DNA of 30,632 nt, taken from the NCBI GenBank assembly GCA_003170325.1, contig PMZP01000031.1:1-30632 (forward strand). Direction: 5' to 3'. The DNA is from Candidatus Tayloriibacteriota bacterium. Its GTDB lineage: Bacteria; Patescibacteriota; Minisyncoccia; Phycocordibacterales; PALSA-1337. Every line of letters begins with the position of its first letter. Position 1 is the stretch's first letter. Positions 14,964 to 22,130 of the stretch are shown one piece after another. Below the pieces are notes generated by a model. That model did not search any database. It saw nothing but the letters and a program-made list of their open reading frames with translations, and had not been told where the DNA came from. The position numbers were made by a program, and so were the translations under genes.

Positions 14964-16393
14964 AGCTTTTTCGATTTGTTTGAAGACTTCATCTTTTTCA
15001 CCACCACAAACCCCCCTAGAAACACCGCGTAAAATCCGATCACCCACCAGATGGAAAACGGCGGCACGTGGGCGGCGGCGAAAGGCAGGCGGGCGAAGTT
15101 CTGGACCATGAAGAGCTCATACGAGAGCAGCAAGTGCGAGATCCAGCCGAAGAATTGGGCCACCGGCATGAAGACGAAGCCGCCAGCGCCGGTCAGGAAG
15201 ACGAAAAGCATGGTCGGCGGAATGCTCGGAAGAACCAAAATATTGACTACGACGCCAATGATAGAGATCTGGCCCATTATGTATAGGATGAACGGCGTGA
15301 CAAAGATCTGTGTGGAGATAGTGGCGGCGATGATGCCGCGTAGACCAAATGTGTCGGGAATAAAACCCAGGCGCTCTTCGACCGGACCAGCTAGCAAGAT
15401 CAACCCCAAAGTCGCCAGGAATGATAGCTGAAAAGAGACGTCGTGGAGAAGGATCATCGGATTCTCTATGAGCATGATGAGCGCCGCCAAAGCCAGCGCT
15501 CGCGTCACATTGTAATCGCGCCGCAGAAGATCGGCCGAAAGAGCGATCCCGGCCATGACGCATGAGCGCACCACCGTGGCTCCCCCGCCGACCAAGACAC
15601 CGAATAGCGCGATGCCGATTCCGCCGATCCCGATCCCCCAGATGCGCGGCAAGAATGAGAGCAGACGACGCATAGCGTAGGCAACGATGGTTATGTTGTA
15701 TCCGGAAAGCACGACGATGTGGATGAGTCCGACTGTACGAAAATCAACCAGCAGATCGTTTCCCAGAGCCGCTTTTTCACCGACCACCAAGCCAGAAGCC
15801 AGAGCCGCTTGCGGTTCGCCCAAGGTCCGCTCAAGGTTCATGACAAATCCGGCTTTGAGGGAGTATAGGAGTAAGGTTACTCTATTTATGGCAGATGAGA
15901 TAAGATTGCTCGCGGTGATTTTTTCGGAAGATTCTTCGCCGGTCCTTTCGTCGATCTTCGCGACCGTCGCGCTTTTCATCTCATAGAAAACGTCATCTTT
16001 CGCCAAATAGCCTTTGTAATCGAACTCCCTACCGCTGTCCCCGCTCCCAAAATTCATCGGCTCTAGCAATTTGCCTTGGAATGAGACGTGATCGCCGAAG
16101 GCAAATTCCGGGTAAAGTTTGGTTTTGACTCGCAGAAGAAAATCGGCCGAGCATTCCTTCTGGCTGACCGGAGAAGCAGTACCAGAACCAGTGATTGAAG
16201 CTTCTCCGACAGAAATGACCAGTATCTGGCCAGATTCCGCCCTTTGCGGCTCATCGTCAATCGTGCCTGTTCCACTGACGTTCTCTTTTAAACATAATCC
16301 GATATCCGGCGCGACGGTTTGAAACGATTGCCAGACGCGGAAAATGGCGGCCGCTAGAAAAATGCTCCAAAAGATGACAACTCCTTTTTTCAC
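14960..16393 (-). CDS. comEC: DNA uptake channel ComEC, lacking the metallo-beta-lactamase domain
   Basis: 477 aa from a GTG start. An N-terminal membrane segment is followed by an OB-like DUF4131 region (about 30-150, with FGDHVSFQGKLLEP and FDYKGYLAKDDV). The multi-helix competence domain then carries VVLSGYNITIVA, GATVVRSCVMAG and MILLHDVSFQLSFLATLG. This is the inner-membrane channel that passes single-stranded DNA into the cytoplasm during natural transformation. The protein stops after the last membrane helix (KKMKSSNKSKKL); the C-terminal metallo-beta-lactamase-like domain of longer ComEC proteins is missing and is probably supplied by the gene at 12028. Its promoter has TATAAT 6 nt before the GTG, with the 85-bp repeat array behind it. 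The 3' end overlaps the PBECR-like ORF. Confidence 0.94.
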   Translation of the reverse strand: MKKGVVIFWSIFLAAAIFRVWQSFQTVAPDIGLCLKENVSGTGTIDDEPQRAESGQILVISVGEASITGSGTASPVSQKECSADFLLRVKTKLYPEFAFGDHVSFQGKLLEPMNFGSGDSGREFDYKGYLAKDDVFYEMKSATVAKIDERTGEESSEKITASNLISSAINRVTLLLYSLKAGFVMNLERTLGEPQAALASGLVVGEKAALGNDLLVDFRTVGLIHIVVLSGYNITIVAYAMRRLLSFLPRIWGIGIGGIGIALFGVLVGGGATVVRSCVMAGIALSADLLRRDYNVTRALALAALIMLIENPMILLHDVSFQLSFLATLGLILLAGPVEERLGFIPDTFGLRGIIAATISTQIFVTPFILYIMGQISIIGVVVNILVLPSIPPTMLFVFLTGAGGFVFMPVAQFFGWISHLLLSYELFMVQNFARLPFAAAHVPPFSIWWVIGFYAVFLGGFVVVKKMKSSNKSKKL

Positions 16394-16399
16394 TCACCG

Positions 16400-16405
16400 A
16401 TTATA
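16400..16405 (-). promoter_or_regulatory. -10 box of comEC, leaderless
   Basis: A perfect TATAAT on the minus strand ends 6 nt before the GTG start (16391-16393). The repeat array ends 10 nt upstream of it and takes the place of a -35 box. Confidence 0.65.
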
Positions 16406-16415
16406 GGCGCGGTAA

Positions 16416-16500
16416 ATGAAGACCTGATGAAGAAAGGTTCAAGAAAGGATAAAAAAAGGTTCAAAATCCGATAAAAAAAGGTTAAAGAAAGGATAAAGAT
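16416..16500 (-). promoter_or_regulatory. 85-bp array of 11-bp repeats, copy 2 (upstream of comEC)
   Basis: Same element as 12983-13067, in the same orientation and with the same spacing to its gene: 22 nt to the start codon. The plus-strand units from 16426 are GATGAAGAAAG, GTTCAAGAAAG, GATAAAAAAAG, GTTCAAAATCC, GATAAAAAAAG, GTTAAAGAAAG, GATAAAGAT. Pairs of units make a 22-bp period repeated three times. Here the gene on the far side, rnhA, points toward the array, so comEC is the only gene this copy can serve. The six differences from copy 1 are substitutions, with no indels. Confidence 0.78.
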
Positions 16501-16508
16501 GTCCCGGG

Positions 16509-16566
16509 AGGTGAAACCTAACGCGGTTGAGCCACCAAACCAAATGCCTAGGTGAAACCTCGGCAT
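16509..16566 (-). terminator. Hairpins between rnhA and the comEC control region
   Basis: The self-complementary 11-mer AGGTGAAACCT occurs twice, at 16509-16519 and 16550-16560. The second is extended by ATGCC/GGCAT arms (16544-16566) into a 9-bp stem with one mismatch and a GAA loop, overlapping the rnhA stop. On the minus strand it is followed by TTTGGTTTGG, a weak T-rich tail. It probably acts as the rnhA terminator and insulates comEC. Confidence 0.45.
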
Positions 16567-17294
16567 CACAACGCCTCGAATTCAGCGATTATCCCCTGTT
16601 CATCCACAGCGCTTATGGCTTTTTTAAACTTCGCACCTCTGACACCTTTTACCCGTTTCTCGCATTCTGCCCAGGAATGATGCGTCTCGATCACTCCATT
16701 CAAGGAACTGACGTATGAAAAAGCCTTGGCGCGCGAATGAGCAGAATCCGATTTCTTCGCTGACGCCTTGGTTGCATCAATCGAAACCTCGAGGATATCT
16801 TGCAGATCGTATTCGGACAGGAGACCATTATACAATTTGACTTGTCGCCCATCGGCAAAGGCCGTGGCTATATGATCGCACCTCTCATTGCCGAGAATCC
16901 CAACATGGCCTCCGACATATTCCCACTTCACCTTTCTCGTTTCAACCTCGTCCGCTAGCCTCATCCAAAGGTCTTTATTGAGCACGTCCTCTTTGGTTTT
17001 GGTCTGCCAGCCGTTCCGCTTCCAACCATGGATCCATTTGGTGATGCCGTTGATCACGTATGACGAATCTGTATAGACCGTCGCCTCCGAATCTTTGGCC
17101 ACCCGTGCCAGTCCTTCAACCGCCGCTGTCAGTTCCATCCGATTATTCGTCGTCATCTTCTCCCCGCCACCGGATTCGACGACTCTTGCGTCTAAATTTT
17201 TAATCTTCAATTTTGAATCTTCAACTACGACAGCGCCCCATCCTCCCGGTCCGGGATTGCCTCGCGAAGAGCCGTCGGTGAAGATAGCTATCAT
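16566..17294 (-). CDS. rnhA: Ribonuclease HI with a C-terminal hybrid-binding (viroplasmin-like) domain
   Basis: 242 aa. The catalytic domain (1-145) cleaves the RNA strand of RNA-DNA hybrids. Its acidic residues are Asp7 (FTDGS), Glu54 (NRMELTAA), Asp76 (YTDSSYV) and Asp140 (NERCDHIA), with His130 in GGHVG. A loop after strand 2 (EDSKLKIKNLDARVVE) is longer than usual and is encoded by A+T-rich quasi-repetitive DNA. After a linker, residues about 188-240 read KAFSYVSSLNGVI, HHSWAECEKRVKG and GAKFKKAIS. This is the pattern of the caulimovirus viroplasmin / RNase H1 hybrid-binding domain. That domain is N-terminal in eukaryotic and Bacillus-type RNases H1, but C-terminal here. The ATG lies 6 nt after a weak TATGTA. 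Confidence 0.93.
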   Translation of the reverse strand: MIAIFTDGSSRGNPGPGGWGAVVVEDSKLKIKNLDARVVESGGGEKMTTNNRMELTAAVEGLARVAKDSEATVYTDSSYVINGITKWIHGWKRNGWQTKTKEDVLNKDLWMRLADEVETRKVKWEYVGGHVGILGNERCDHIATAFADGRQVKLYNGLLSEYDLQDILEVSIDATKASAKKSDSAHSRAKAFSYVSSLNGVIETHHSWAECEKRVKGVRGAKFKKAISAVDEQGIIAEFEAL

Positions 17295-17318
17295 AGACCA
17301 TACATATTATCATGATTA

Positions 17319-17327
17319 TGCTAAAAT
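17319..17327 (+). promoter_or_regulatory. Extended -10 promoter of the 59-aa ORF
   Basis: TGC followed by TAAAAT (17322-17327), 18 nt before the ATG at 17346. A weak GAGAAAG ribosome-binding stretch lies between. No clear -35. Confidence 0.4.
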
Positions 17328-17345
17328 GCCGTAAGAGAAAGACGT

Positions 17346-17525
17346 ATGAAGATAAATGCCAAAGCCATAAACGAGGTGCGGAAAGCTCTCAACTCAATCG
17401 ATGTGGTGCGTGTTGTTTTCCGAGTTGAGACAAGCTCACGTCGTCGGTCGGGAATCCACGGAACTTCTTGGATTCTCATGAATCATCTTGCTCCTAATTG
17501 CCCTAAGCCTGTAGGAATCTACTAG
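17346..17525 (+). CDS. Small 59-aa protein of unknown function
   Basis: A short frame beginning MKINAKAINEVRKALNSIDV and ending CPKPVGIY. It lies alone in the 267-nt gap between rnhA and recJ, with an extended -10 box upstream and a perfect terminator 16 nt after its stop. That framing by expression signals is the main support for it being real. The N-terminal half is a plausible amphipathic helix and the middle is Arg/Ser-rich (SSRRRSG). There is no recognisable domain. It might be a basic nucleic-acid-binding peptide, or the transcript might be a small RNA. Confidence 0.5.
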   Translation: MKINAKAINEVRKALNSIDVVRVVFRVETSSRRRSGIHGTSWILMNHLAPNCPKPVGIY

Positions 17526-17541
17526 CCTAAACGGACCGTCG

Positions 17542-17563
17542 GTCTCCATGCGGAGACTTTTTT
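17542..17563 (+). terminator. Intrinsic terminator of the 59-aa ORF
   Basis: GTCTCC (17542-17547) and GGAGAC (17552-17557) form a perfect 6-bp stem with an ATGC loop, followed by six T residues. It overlaps the recJ stop codon on the other strand. Confidence 0.85.
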
Positions 17564-19358
17564 ACTTGCAAACCACCTCCACCACCCTCATCCGGAGTTC
17601 CGGCGTCCCCTTGAACATCGACTTCTCGAGCGAAGCGATAAGATCGATCTTCAAACCGGCCTTGACCTCTTTCGCCCATTGATTCTCTGCGCCAAAGAAG
17701 GAGATAGCTGAAATCTTCTCGCCATTTGGCCTCTTGAAGACCAGATCAAGATGCTCACTGCCTTTGCCGAAACGACGGATCGAAGTCGGCGCGACATTAT
17801 TAAATAAAAAAACGGGCTTGGGATTACCGACTCCGAAGGGCGCCAGCTTGGCGACGTCGTTATAGAGATTCCAATTGACGTCTTCGAGCTTCAATTCGGC
17901 GTCAACGAAGTCCGAACCGGAATCCACAATTTCAACATTTGTTGAATTATTATTTGAATTTTCGGATTTGTTTCGAATTTCGCTATTCGCATTTCGTATT
18001 TGATCCGCCGCCTCATTCAATCTTTGCTCCAGATAATGCACGGCATCTTCCGCCACGGCGAATCCGCCGGAATGTTTATGACCTCCGAATTGCGAGAATA
18101 CTCCGGTCGGGACGGCTCTCATAAGTTCGAAGACATGCGTCCGGCCTTCCGAACGACAGGATCCTTTGATGACGTTATCCCCGTCACGGCCCCAGAGAAA
18201 GACTGGGCGGTCGAATTCTTCGGCGCAAGAATTGGCGGCCAGACCGAGCAAAGATGGCCGCCAAGCCGGATTGCCGAGCACGATCACGCTAGGAATCGAG
18301 CTACTGTGTCGCTCATGCACCTTCTTCTTGACTTCCTTGACCAGTGCCGCCACTACGCCTTTCCGCTCATTGTTGATCGCATCCAAATGATTGGCATATG
18401 TATAGGCATCGGTATCATTATCAGCCGTGAGCAACTTGAAAGCATCCATAGGTACGCCCATGCGTGAAGCGGCATTGATCCGCGGCGTGATCATAAAGGC
18501 GATGTCGTCTTCGGTCAGGTGTCTCTGGACTATCTTCAATTTATGGAGAAGCTGCATCAGCCCTTTGCGTGGGCTTTTTCGTAGAACGGCCAATCCGTAA
18601 TATGCTAGCGCCCGATTTTCTCCGATGAGCGGCACCATGTCGGAGAGCGTGGCTAGGCCGACCATGTCCAGGAACCATTTCTCATGACCAGTCTTGAAGT
18701 TTTGCAGGCCTTCATATCCGGCTTCAATCTTCGCTTTCTTCAGAACTGCCTGGATCAGTTTGAAAGCCACTGCAGATCCGCAGAGATTTTTATCCGGATA
18801 TGCGCATCCGATCTGCTTGTGATCGACTATGGCGAAAGCTTCCGGCAATTCCGGCGGCGCTTCGTGGTGATCGGTGATGATGACTTCCAAGCCCAATTCA
18901 TTGGCGCGCATGACCGGCGCAACATCGGAGATACCGCAATCGACAGTTACCAAAAGCTTGACTCCTTCGCTCGCCAACTGCTCTACAGCTCCGATATTCA
19001 GGCCGAAACCCTCGTCATGACGATGTGGGATATATATGGAATAGTCCGTGAAGCCGATGCGTTTGAAAAAATCGTTCCAGATGACCGCGCCCGGAATGCC
19101 GTCAGCATCATAGTCGGCATAGATGGCTATCTTTTCCTTGGAAATGAGCGCCCGAATGATCCGTTCTGCCGCCTTTTCAGCGTCTTTCAAGAGGAATGGG
19201 TCGTGACTATTGGATTCATAATCTGGTGAAATGAAGTCGCGCGCATCGGAGGCGTCGACTATGCCGCGGTGAAAAAGCAAGTGCGCCATGAACAGCGAAA
19301 AACTACCGAGCTTCTCCTGCTCGTCAACAGAAAGCGGACGTCTGATCTGGTATGGCAT
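17562..19358 (-). CDS. recJ: Single-stranded-DNA-specific exonuclease RecJ
   Basis: 598 aa, slightly longer than typical RecJ. This 5'-to-3' exonuclease acts in recombination and mismatch or base-excision repair. DHH-family motifs are in order: DYDADG (82-87), VDCG (139-142), TDHHEAP (DHH at 163-165), VDHK, and the DHHA1 motif GGHKHSGGF near 424. An OB-like C-terminal domain follows. Residues about 453-478 are an Asn/Ser-rich insert encoded by quasi-periodic A+T-rich DNA (17925-18000), probably a flexible loop. It has an extended -10 (TGA then TATACT, 19368-19376) 9 nt before its ATG. In transformable bacteria RecJ can also process incoming single strands, which would fit the comEC neighbourhood. 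Confidence 0.96.
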   Translation of the reverse strand: MPYQIRRPLSVDEQEKLGSFSLFMAHLLFHRGIVDASDARDFISPDYESNSHDPFLLKDAEKAAERIIRALISKEKIAIYADYDADGIPGAVIWNDFFKRIGFTDYSIYIPHRHDEGFGLNIGAVEQLASEGVKLLVTVDCGISDVAPVMRANELGLEVIITDHHEAPPELPEAFAIVDHKQIGCAYPDKNLCGSAVAFKLIQAVLKKAKIEAGYEGLQNFKTGHEKWFLDMVGLATLSDMVPLIGENRALAYYGLAVLRKSPRKGLMQLLHKLKIVQRHLTEDDIAFMITPRINAASRMGVPMDAFKLLTADNDTDAYTYANHLDAINNERKGVVAALVKEVKKKVHERHSSSIPSVIVLGNPAWRPSLLGLAANSCAEEFDRPVFLWGRDGDNVIKGSCRSEGRTHVFELMRAVPTGVFSQFGGHKHSGGFAVAEDAVHYLEQRLNEAADQIRNANSEIRNKSENSNNNSTNVEIVDSGSDFVDAELKLEDVNWNLYNDVAKLAPFGVGNPKPVFLFNNVAPTSIRRFGKGSEHLDLVFKRPNGEKISAISFFGAENQWAKEVKAGLKIDLIASLEKSMFKGTPELRMRVVEVVCK

Positions 19359-19367
19359 AGCGAATAG

Positions 19368-19376
19368 AGTATATCA
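19368..19376 (-). promoter_or_regulatory. Extended -10 promoter of recJ
   Basis: TGA followed by TATACT on the minus strand, 9 nt before the ATG at 19356-19358, so the leader would be at most a few bases. No good -35. Confidence 0.45.
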
Positions 19377-19433
19377 GATAGGTCTGACAAGCATATTGAC
19401 ATATAGAATGACAAAGGTAAGCTCTGCCTTAGA

Positions 19434-20003
19434 ATGAACATTAAAATTATTCTGACCGGAGGCGGAAGCGCTGTGGCAAATAGATTGATGACGCAGGCGA
19501 TCGCCAAGATACCACCTACGATCGATTGCATATTTCCGGCCATAGAAGCGTATATCGTGACTCCGGAAGAGCTGAATACCCGCCTCGTGAGAAACCTCTG
19601 CGGCGGCATCCACTTCATGCATGGTCCCAAGAAAAGTTGGTACCTGGCCGCCATGCCTAGGAAGATCGAGAGAAATGGTGACGCCTGCACGATCCTGCTG
19701 ACCGCATCTACTATACAGAGCCAAGAGGAGCATCCGTTCAGGAAAAACTTCCTGTCATCTTGCCTCCGTTGCGCTTGGGCACAACAACCGGTATCCGATG
19801 CTGTACAGCGTGCGGCAGACGCGGCAAAGATATTCAAGCAAAGGCCGGAAACGCTCCTGGTAGAGGAACTGCCGTCGTTCATATTAGCCAACGGCAACTG
19901 GATCAGAGGTAACGAACAAGAAATGCACAGATTCTATTCGTATCTGCTGACGGAGCTTGCTCTCACGCAAAGATCATCCGATATAGTCCAGACCGGACAA
20001 TAG
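19434..20003 (+). CDS. Orphan 189-aa protein of unknown function
   Basis: I do not recognise this protein. It begins MNIKIILTGGGSAVANRLMT, which resembles a Rossmann-type beta-loop-alpha with a Gly-rich turn, and continues with PTIDCIFPAIEAYIVTPEEL. There is no signal peptide. The C-terminal third is helical and charged. It stands alone, diverges from recJ with 75 nt between starts, and has a strong terminator (20025-20048). Promoter signals are unclear: TAGAAT at 19404-19409 is the best -10, with no -35 at a normal distance, and the AAGGT upstream is too far for a ribosome-binding site. A nucleotide-binding role is only a guess. Confidence 0.65.
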   Translation: MNIKIILTGGGSAVANRLMTQAIAKIPPTIDCIFPAIEAYIVTPEELNTRLVRNLCGGIHFMHGPKKSWYLAAMPRKIERNGDACTILLTASTIQSQEEHPFRKNFLSSCLRCAWAQQPVSDAVQRAADAAKIFKQRPETLLVEELPSFILANGNWIRGNEQEMHRFYSYLLTELALTQRSSDIVQTGQ

Positions 20004-20024
20004 CTCCCTGCCTCGGCTTCGTCG

Positions 20025-20048
20025 ACCCCGCCAACCCGGGGTTTTTTT
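20025..20048 (+). terminator. Intrinsic terminator of the 189-aa gene
   Basis: ACCCCG (20025-20030) and CGGGGT (20037-20042) pair across a 6-nt loop and run into seven T residues (20042-20048). Confidence 0.88.
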
Positions 20049-20073
20049 ATTGACTCAATCATCAGTCATGTCA

Positions 20074-20101
20074 TTGACATCGAACTGTAAAGGCGTAATG
20101 T
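20074..20101 (+). promoter_or_regulatory. Promoter of the 238-aa orphan gene
   Basis: A perfect TTGACA (20074-20079), 16-nt spacer, then TAATGT (20096-20101). It lies 20 nt upstream of the ATG at 20122 and inside the open frame that extends to 20050, which shows that the longer frame is not the real start. Confidence 0.65.
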
Positions 20102-20121
20102 TACGGCAGAAAGAAAAGCAT

Positions 20122-20838
20122 ATGAAAAATCAAACATGTTTTATGCAAGCCGTAAATGAATTCAAACAGGCCAAGACACGCGAGCAGCAGCGGAAAAGCC
20201 AGTTGGAACAGAGGGCTAATGCATCTCTATCCCTGAAGCAGAAATCGATGAAGAAAATGCTCGATTCTCTTCTGCCGAGAGCTGTTGCCAACATTCAAAA
20301 AATACTCTCGCAAGAAAAAGGTTTCGGCAACTACCTAGTCTGGCTATTTGAGAACCGTGCCAATAGTTTTGACGACAGCACGAGTTCCTGCGGATTCCAA
20401 CCACGCCCTTTGCAATTCAAAGTTTGCAACGACGCCTCGACTATCACCAACATGAAAGCAGAAGTCAAAGATATTATCGGCTCGAGGGAGGAATATGAGG
20501 TTCATGTTTCAGTTCTGGTCCTCTATCGGGAATACGAGTTGGAGCGAAATCGTAACTCCTTGCAAGCTCGTCTGGACGGTGGAAGTCCCCGAAATGGCCA
20601 AGTCCTGGCACTCACTGCGTTGCGCAGTCATCAATTTGGCAAACCCGAAATCTGCCAAATCAAAGACTTCCGGCTGGTCATGGTTTACGAAAGTGTCGAT
20701 CTCCGCCTTGACACAGCTCATTACTCGGCAACATCATTAGTCTCACTTGATCCGGGCTTCGCCGATACTCTGCGCAAGTTGTCATCGACGGCATCGACCT
20801 TCAAGTTCCTGCTTAACAGGTTTGGTCCTATGCCTTGA
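20122..20838 (+). CDS. Orphan 238-aa coiled-coil-containing protein of unknown function
   Basis: The product begins MKNQTCFMQAVNEFKQAKTR. Residues about 10-60 are strongly charged and Gln/Lys-rich and look like a coiled coil or long helix. After that comes a mixed alpha/beta part with EEYEVHVSVLVLYREYELER and a predicted strand RLVMVYESVDLRL. There is no signal peptide, membrane segment or known catalytic motif. It has its own consensus-like promoter, a weak GAAAG ribosome-binding stretch and a strong terminator, so it is a single-gene unit next to the other orphan at 19434. The frame stays open upstream to 20050, but the promoter inside that stretch favours 20122. Confidence 0.65.
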   Translation: MKNQTCFMQAVNEFKQAKTREQQRKSQLEQRANASLSLKQKSMKKMLDSLLPRAVANIQKILSQEKGFGNYLVWLFENRANSFDDSTSSCGFQPRPLQFKVCNDASTITNMKAEVKDIIGSREEYEVHVSVLVLYREYELERNRNSLQARLDGGSPRNGQVLALTALRSHQFGKPEICQIKDFRLVMVYESVDLRLDTAHYSATSLVSLDPGFADTLRKLSSTASTFKFLLNRFGPMP

Positions 20839-20871
20839 AACTCATAGGCATTCGGGGACTTGTCAGCGGCA

Positions 20872-20897
20872 CCCGCCATTCATTTGGCGGGATTTTT
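20872..20897 (+). terminator. Intrinsic terminator of the 238-aa gene
   Basis: CCCGCCA (20872-20878) and TGGCGGG (20885-20891) form a perfect 7-bp stem with a TTCATT loop, followed by A and five T residues. Confidence 0.88.
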
Positions 20898-20921
20898 GTT
20901 CCATATCGACCCGTAATGTAT

Positions 20922-20927
20922 TACAAT
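20922..20927 (+). promoter_or_regulatory. -10 box of the HIT gene, leaderless
   Basis: TACAAT ends 6 nt before the ATG at 20934, the same spacing as at comEC, the lactamase-like gene and the large protease gene. The position excludes the longer frame that starts at 20835. Confidence 0.55.
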
Positions 20928-20933
20928 ACACTC

Positions 20934-21299
20934 ATGAAAGACTGTATCTTCTGCAAGATCGTCAACAAGGAGATTCCCGCACATATCATCTATGAAGACG
21001 ACGACTTCATTGCATTCCTCGACATCCATCCGCACACGCCTGGCCACGTCCAAGTGATCCCAAAACAACATGTACGCTGGGTCTGGGACCTTCCCGATGT
21101 CGGCACTTATTTCGAAGTAGTTAGGAAAATTGCACTGGCCGAGAGAAAAGCTTTCAACACCGAGTGGATATTGAGCAAGATCGTCGGCGATGAGATACCC
21201 CACGCACATATTTGGGTATTCCCAAATTCAGAAGTGAAAGGCGATAAGAACGACTTCGAAGGCAACCGCCGTAAACTTATCGAAGCGCTGGGAAAATAG
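20934..21299 (+). CDS. HIT-family (histidine triad) nucleotide hydrolase
   Basis: 121 aa. HIT proteins bind nucleotides and cleave phosphoramidates or dinucleoside polyphosphates. The N-terminus CIFCKIVNKEIPAHIIYEDD carries the C-x-x-C of the zinc-binding subgroup, and FLDIHPHTPGHVQVIPKQH is typical. The active-site motif is PHAHIWV: the first two His of HxHxHxx are present, the second being the usual nucleophile, but the third is replaced by Trp. The length is normal. It stands alone downstream of the terminator of the 238-aa gene and points toward the minus-strand terminator at 21315-21345. The substrate cannot be told from sequence. Confidence 0.93.
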   Translation: MKDCIFCKIVNKEIPAHIIYEDDDFIAFLDIHPHTPGHVQVIPKQHVRWVWDLPDVGTYFEVVRKIALAERKAFNTEWILSKIVGDEIPHAHIWVFPNSEVKGDKNDFEGNRRKLIEALGK

Positions 21300-21314
21300 T
21301 CGTCTGACTCTTCG

Positions 21315-21345
21315 AAATAAAAGCCGCTGTCTTCGCGACAGCGGC
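21315..21345 (-). terminator. Intrinsic terminator of the 241-aa orphan gene
   Basis: GCCGCTGTC (21323-21331) and GACAGCGGC (21337-21345) form a perfect 9-bp stem with a 5-nt loop. Read on the minus strand it is followed by TTTTATTT (21315-21322). Confidence 0.82.
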
Positions 21346-21369
21346 AAACTAGATAGCGGCCAACATCGG

Positions 21370-22095
21370 TCAGCCGATAACAGTATTCATACTTTTTTCC
21401 CAGGCCCGAAGTCTCACTTCGCGAGAAGCTTCCTCAAAACCTGTCAAAGCTTCGATCATGAAGCTGATGTCCTCTGGCTCTCCTTCCAAATCAGCGATGA
21501 GCCGTGTAGGACCGACAGAGAAGACAGGCATCTTCAAAATACATCCATGCATCTTTACGCCACGGATAGAGACCGTCCGTTCGACTGTCTGATTACGATC
21601 CTCTTCCAAGCCGGCCTTGCTGATCTTCTTCAGGTCGTAGTTCCTTAGAAACATCCCAAATCCCTGGAGAATCGAAAAAGAGATTTCCTTGACGACATCG
21701 AGATGGAGCAATACAGCTCCACGCAGGATCTCGTCCAGTCCTCTACGAGGTCCTTTGCTCAAGTGGCAAGTGAAGTTCGTGGGACGTGACCGTACCAGAA
21801 CCTTCCGCGTGGCTTCTCTCACACGAGCAGTCTGCCCATTGAGCAAGGGGATGAAGTTCAGACCCGTTGACGCATGAAGGCTTTCTTCTTGGTCGATAAA
21901 AGGTGCGTGGATCCCAGTATCGTAATGCATGCCCAACATATACTCATCCCCAAAACCTCTGGTCGAACCCATTCTGACCAATGCCCACATGGGTAGTGTC
22001 TCATATTGGAGTTTTCCGTTCCTCCCACTGATCGGCGCATCGGCGTATGCAAATACAAAGAGACGCACTTCCGAGGTGTAATCACGTAATCTCAC
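21370..22095 (-). CDS. Orphan 241-aa protein of unknown function
   Basis: I do not recognise this protein. It starts at a GTG (22093-22095) with an AAAGGA ribosome-binding site about 8 nt upstream. It begins MRLRDYTSEVRLFVFAYADA and appears soluble, with alternating strands and helices. Notable segments are RGFGDEYMLGMHYDTGIHAP, KVLVRSRPTNFTCHLSKGP and ISFMIEALTGFEEASREVRL. There is no signal peptide and no catalytic motif I can name. It has the best promoter in the window (TTGACA, 17 nt, TAGTAT) and a strong terminator, so it is expressed as a single unit, like the other orphan genes between 13.9 and 22.1 kb. Confidence 0.68.
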   Translation of the reverse strand: MRLRDYTSEVRLFVFAYADAPISGRNGKLQYETLPMWALVRMGSTRGFGDEYMLGMHYDTGIHAPFIDQEESLHASTGLNFIPLLNGQTARVREATRKVLVRSRPTNFTCHLSKGPRRGLDEILRGAVLLHLDVVKEISFSILQGFGMFLRNYDLKKISKAGLEEDRNQTVERTVSIRGVKMHGCILKMPVFSVGPTRLIADLEGEPEDISFMIEALTGFEEASREVRLRAWEKSMNTVIG

Positions 22096-22130
22096 AATTA
22101 TTCCTTTCGTTAATGTTCTTGTTTATGCCC

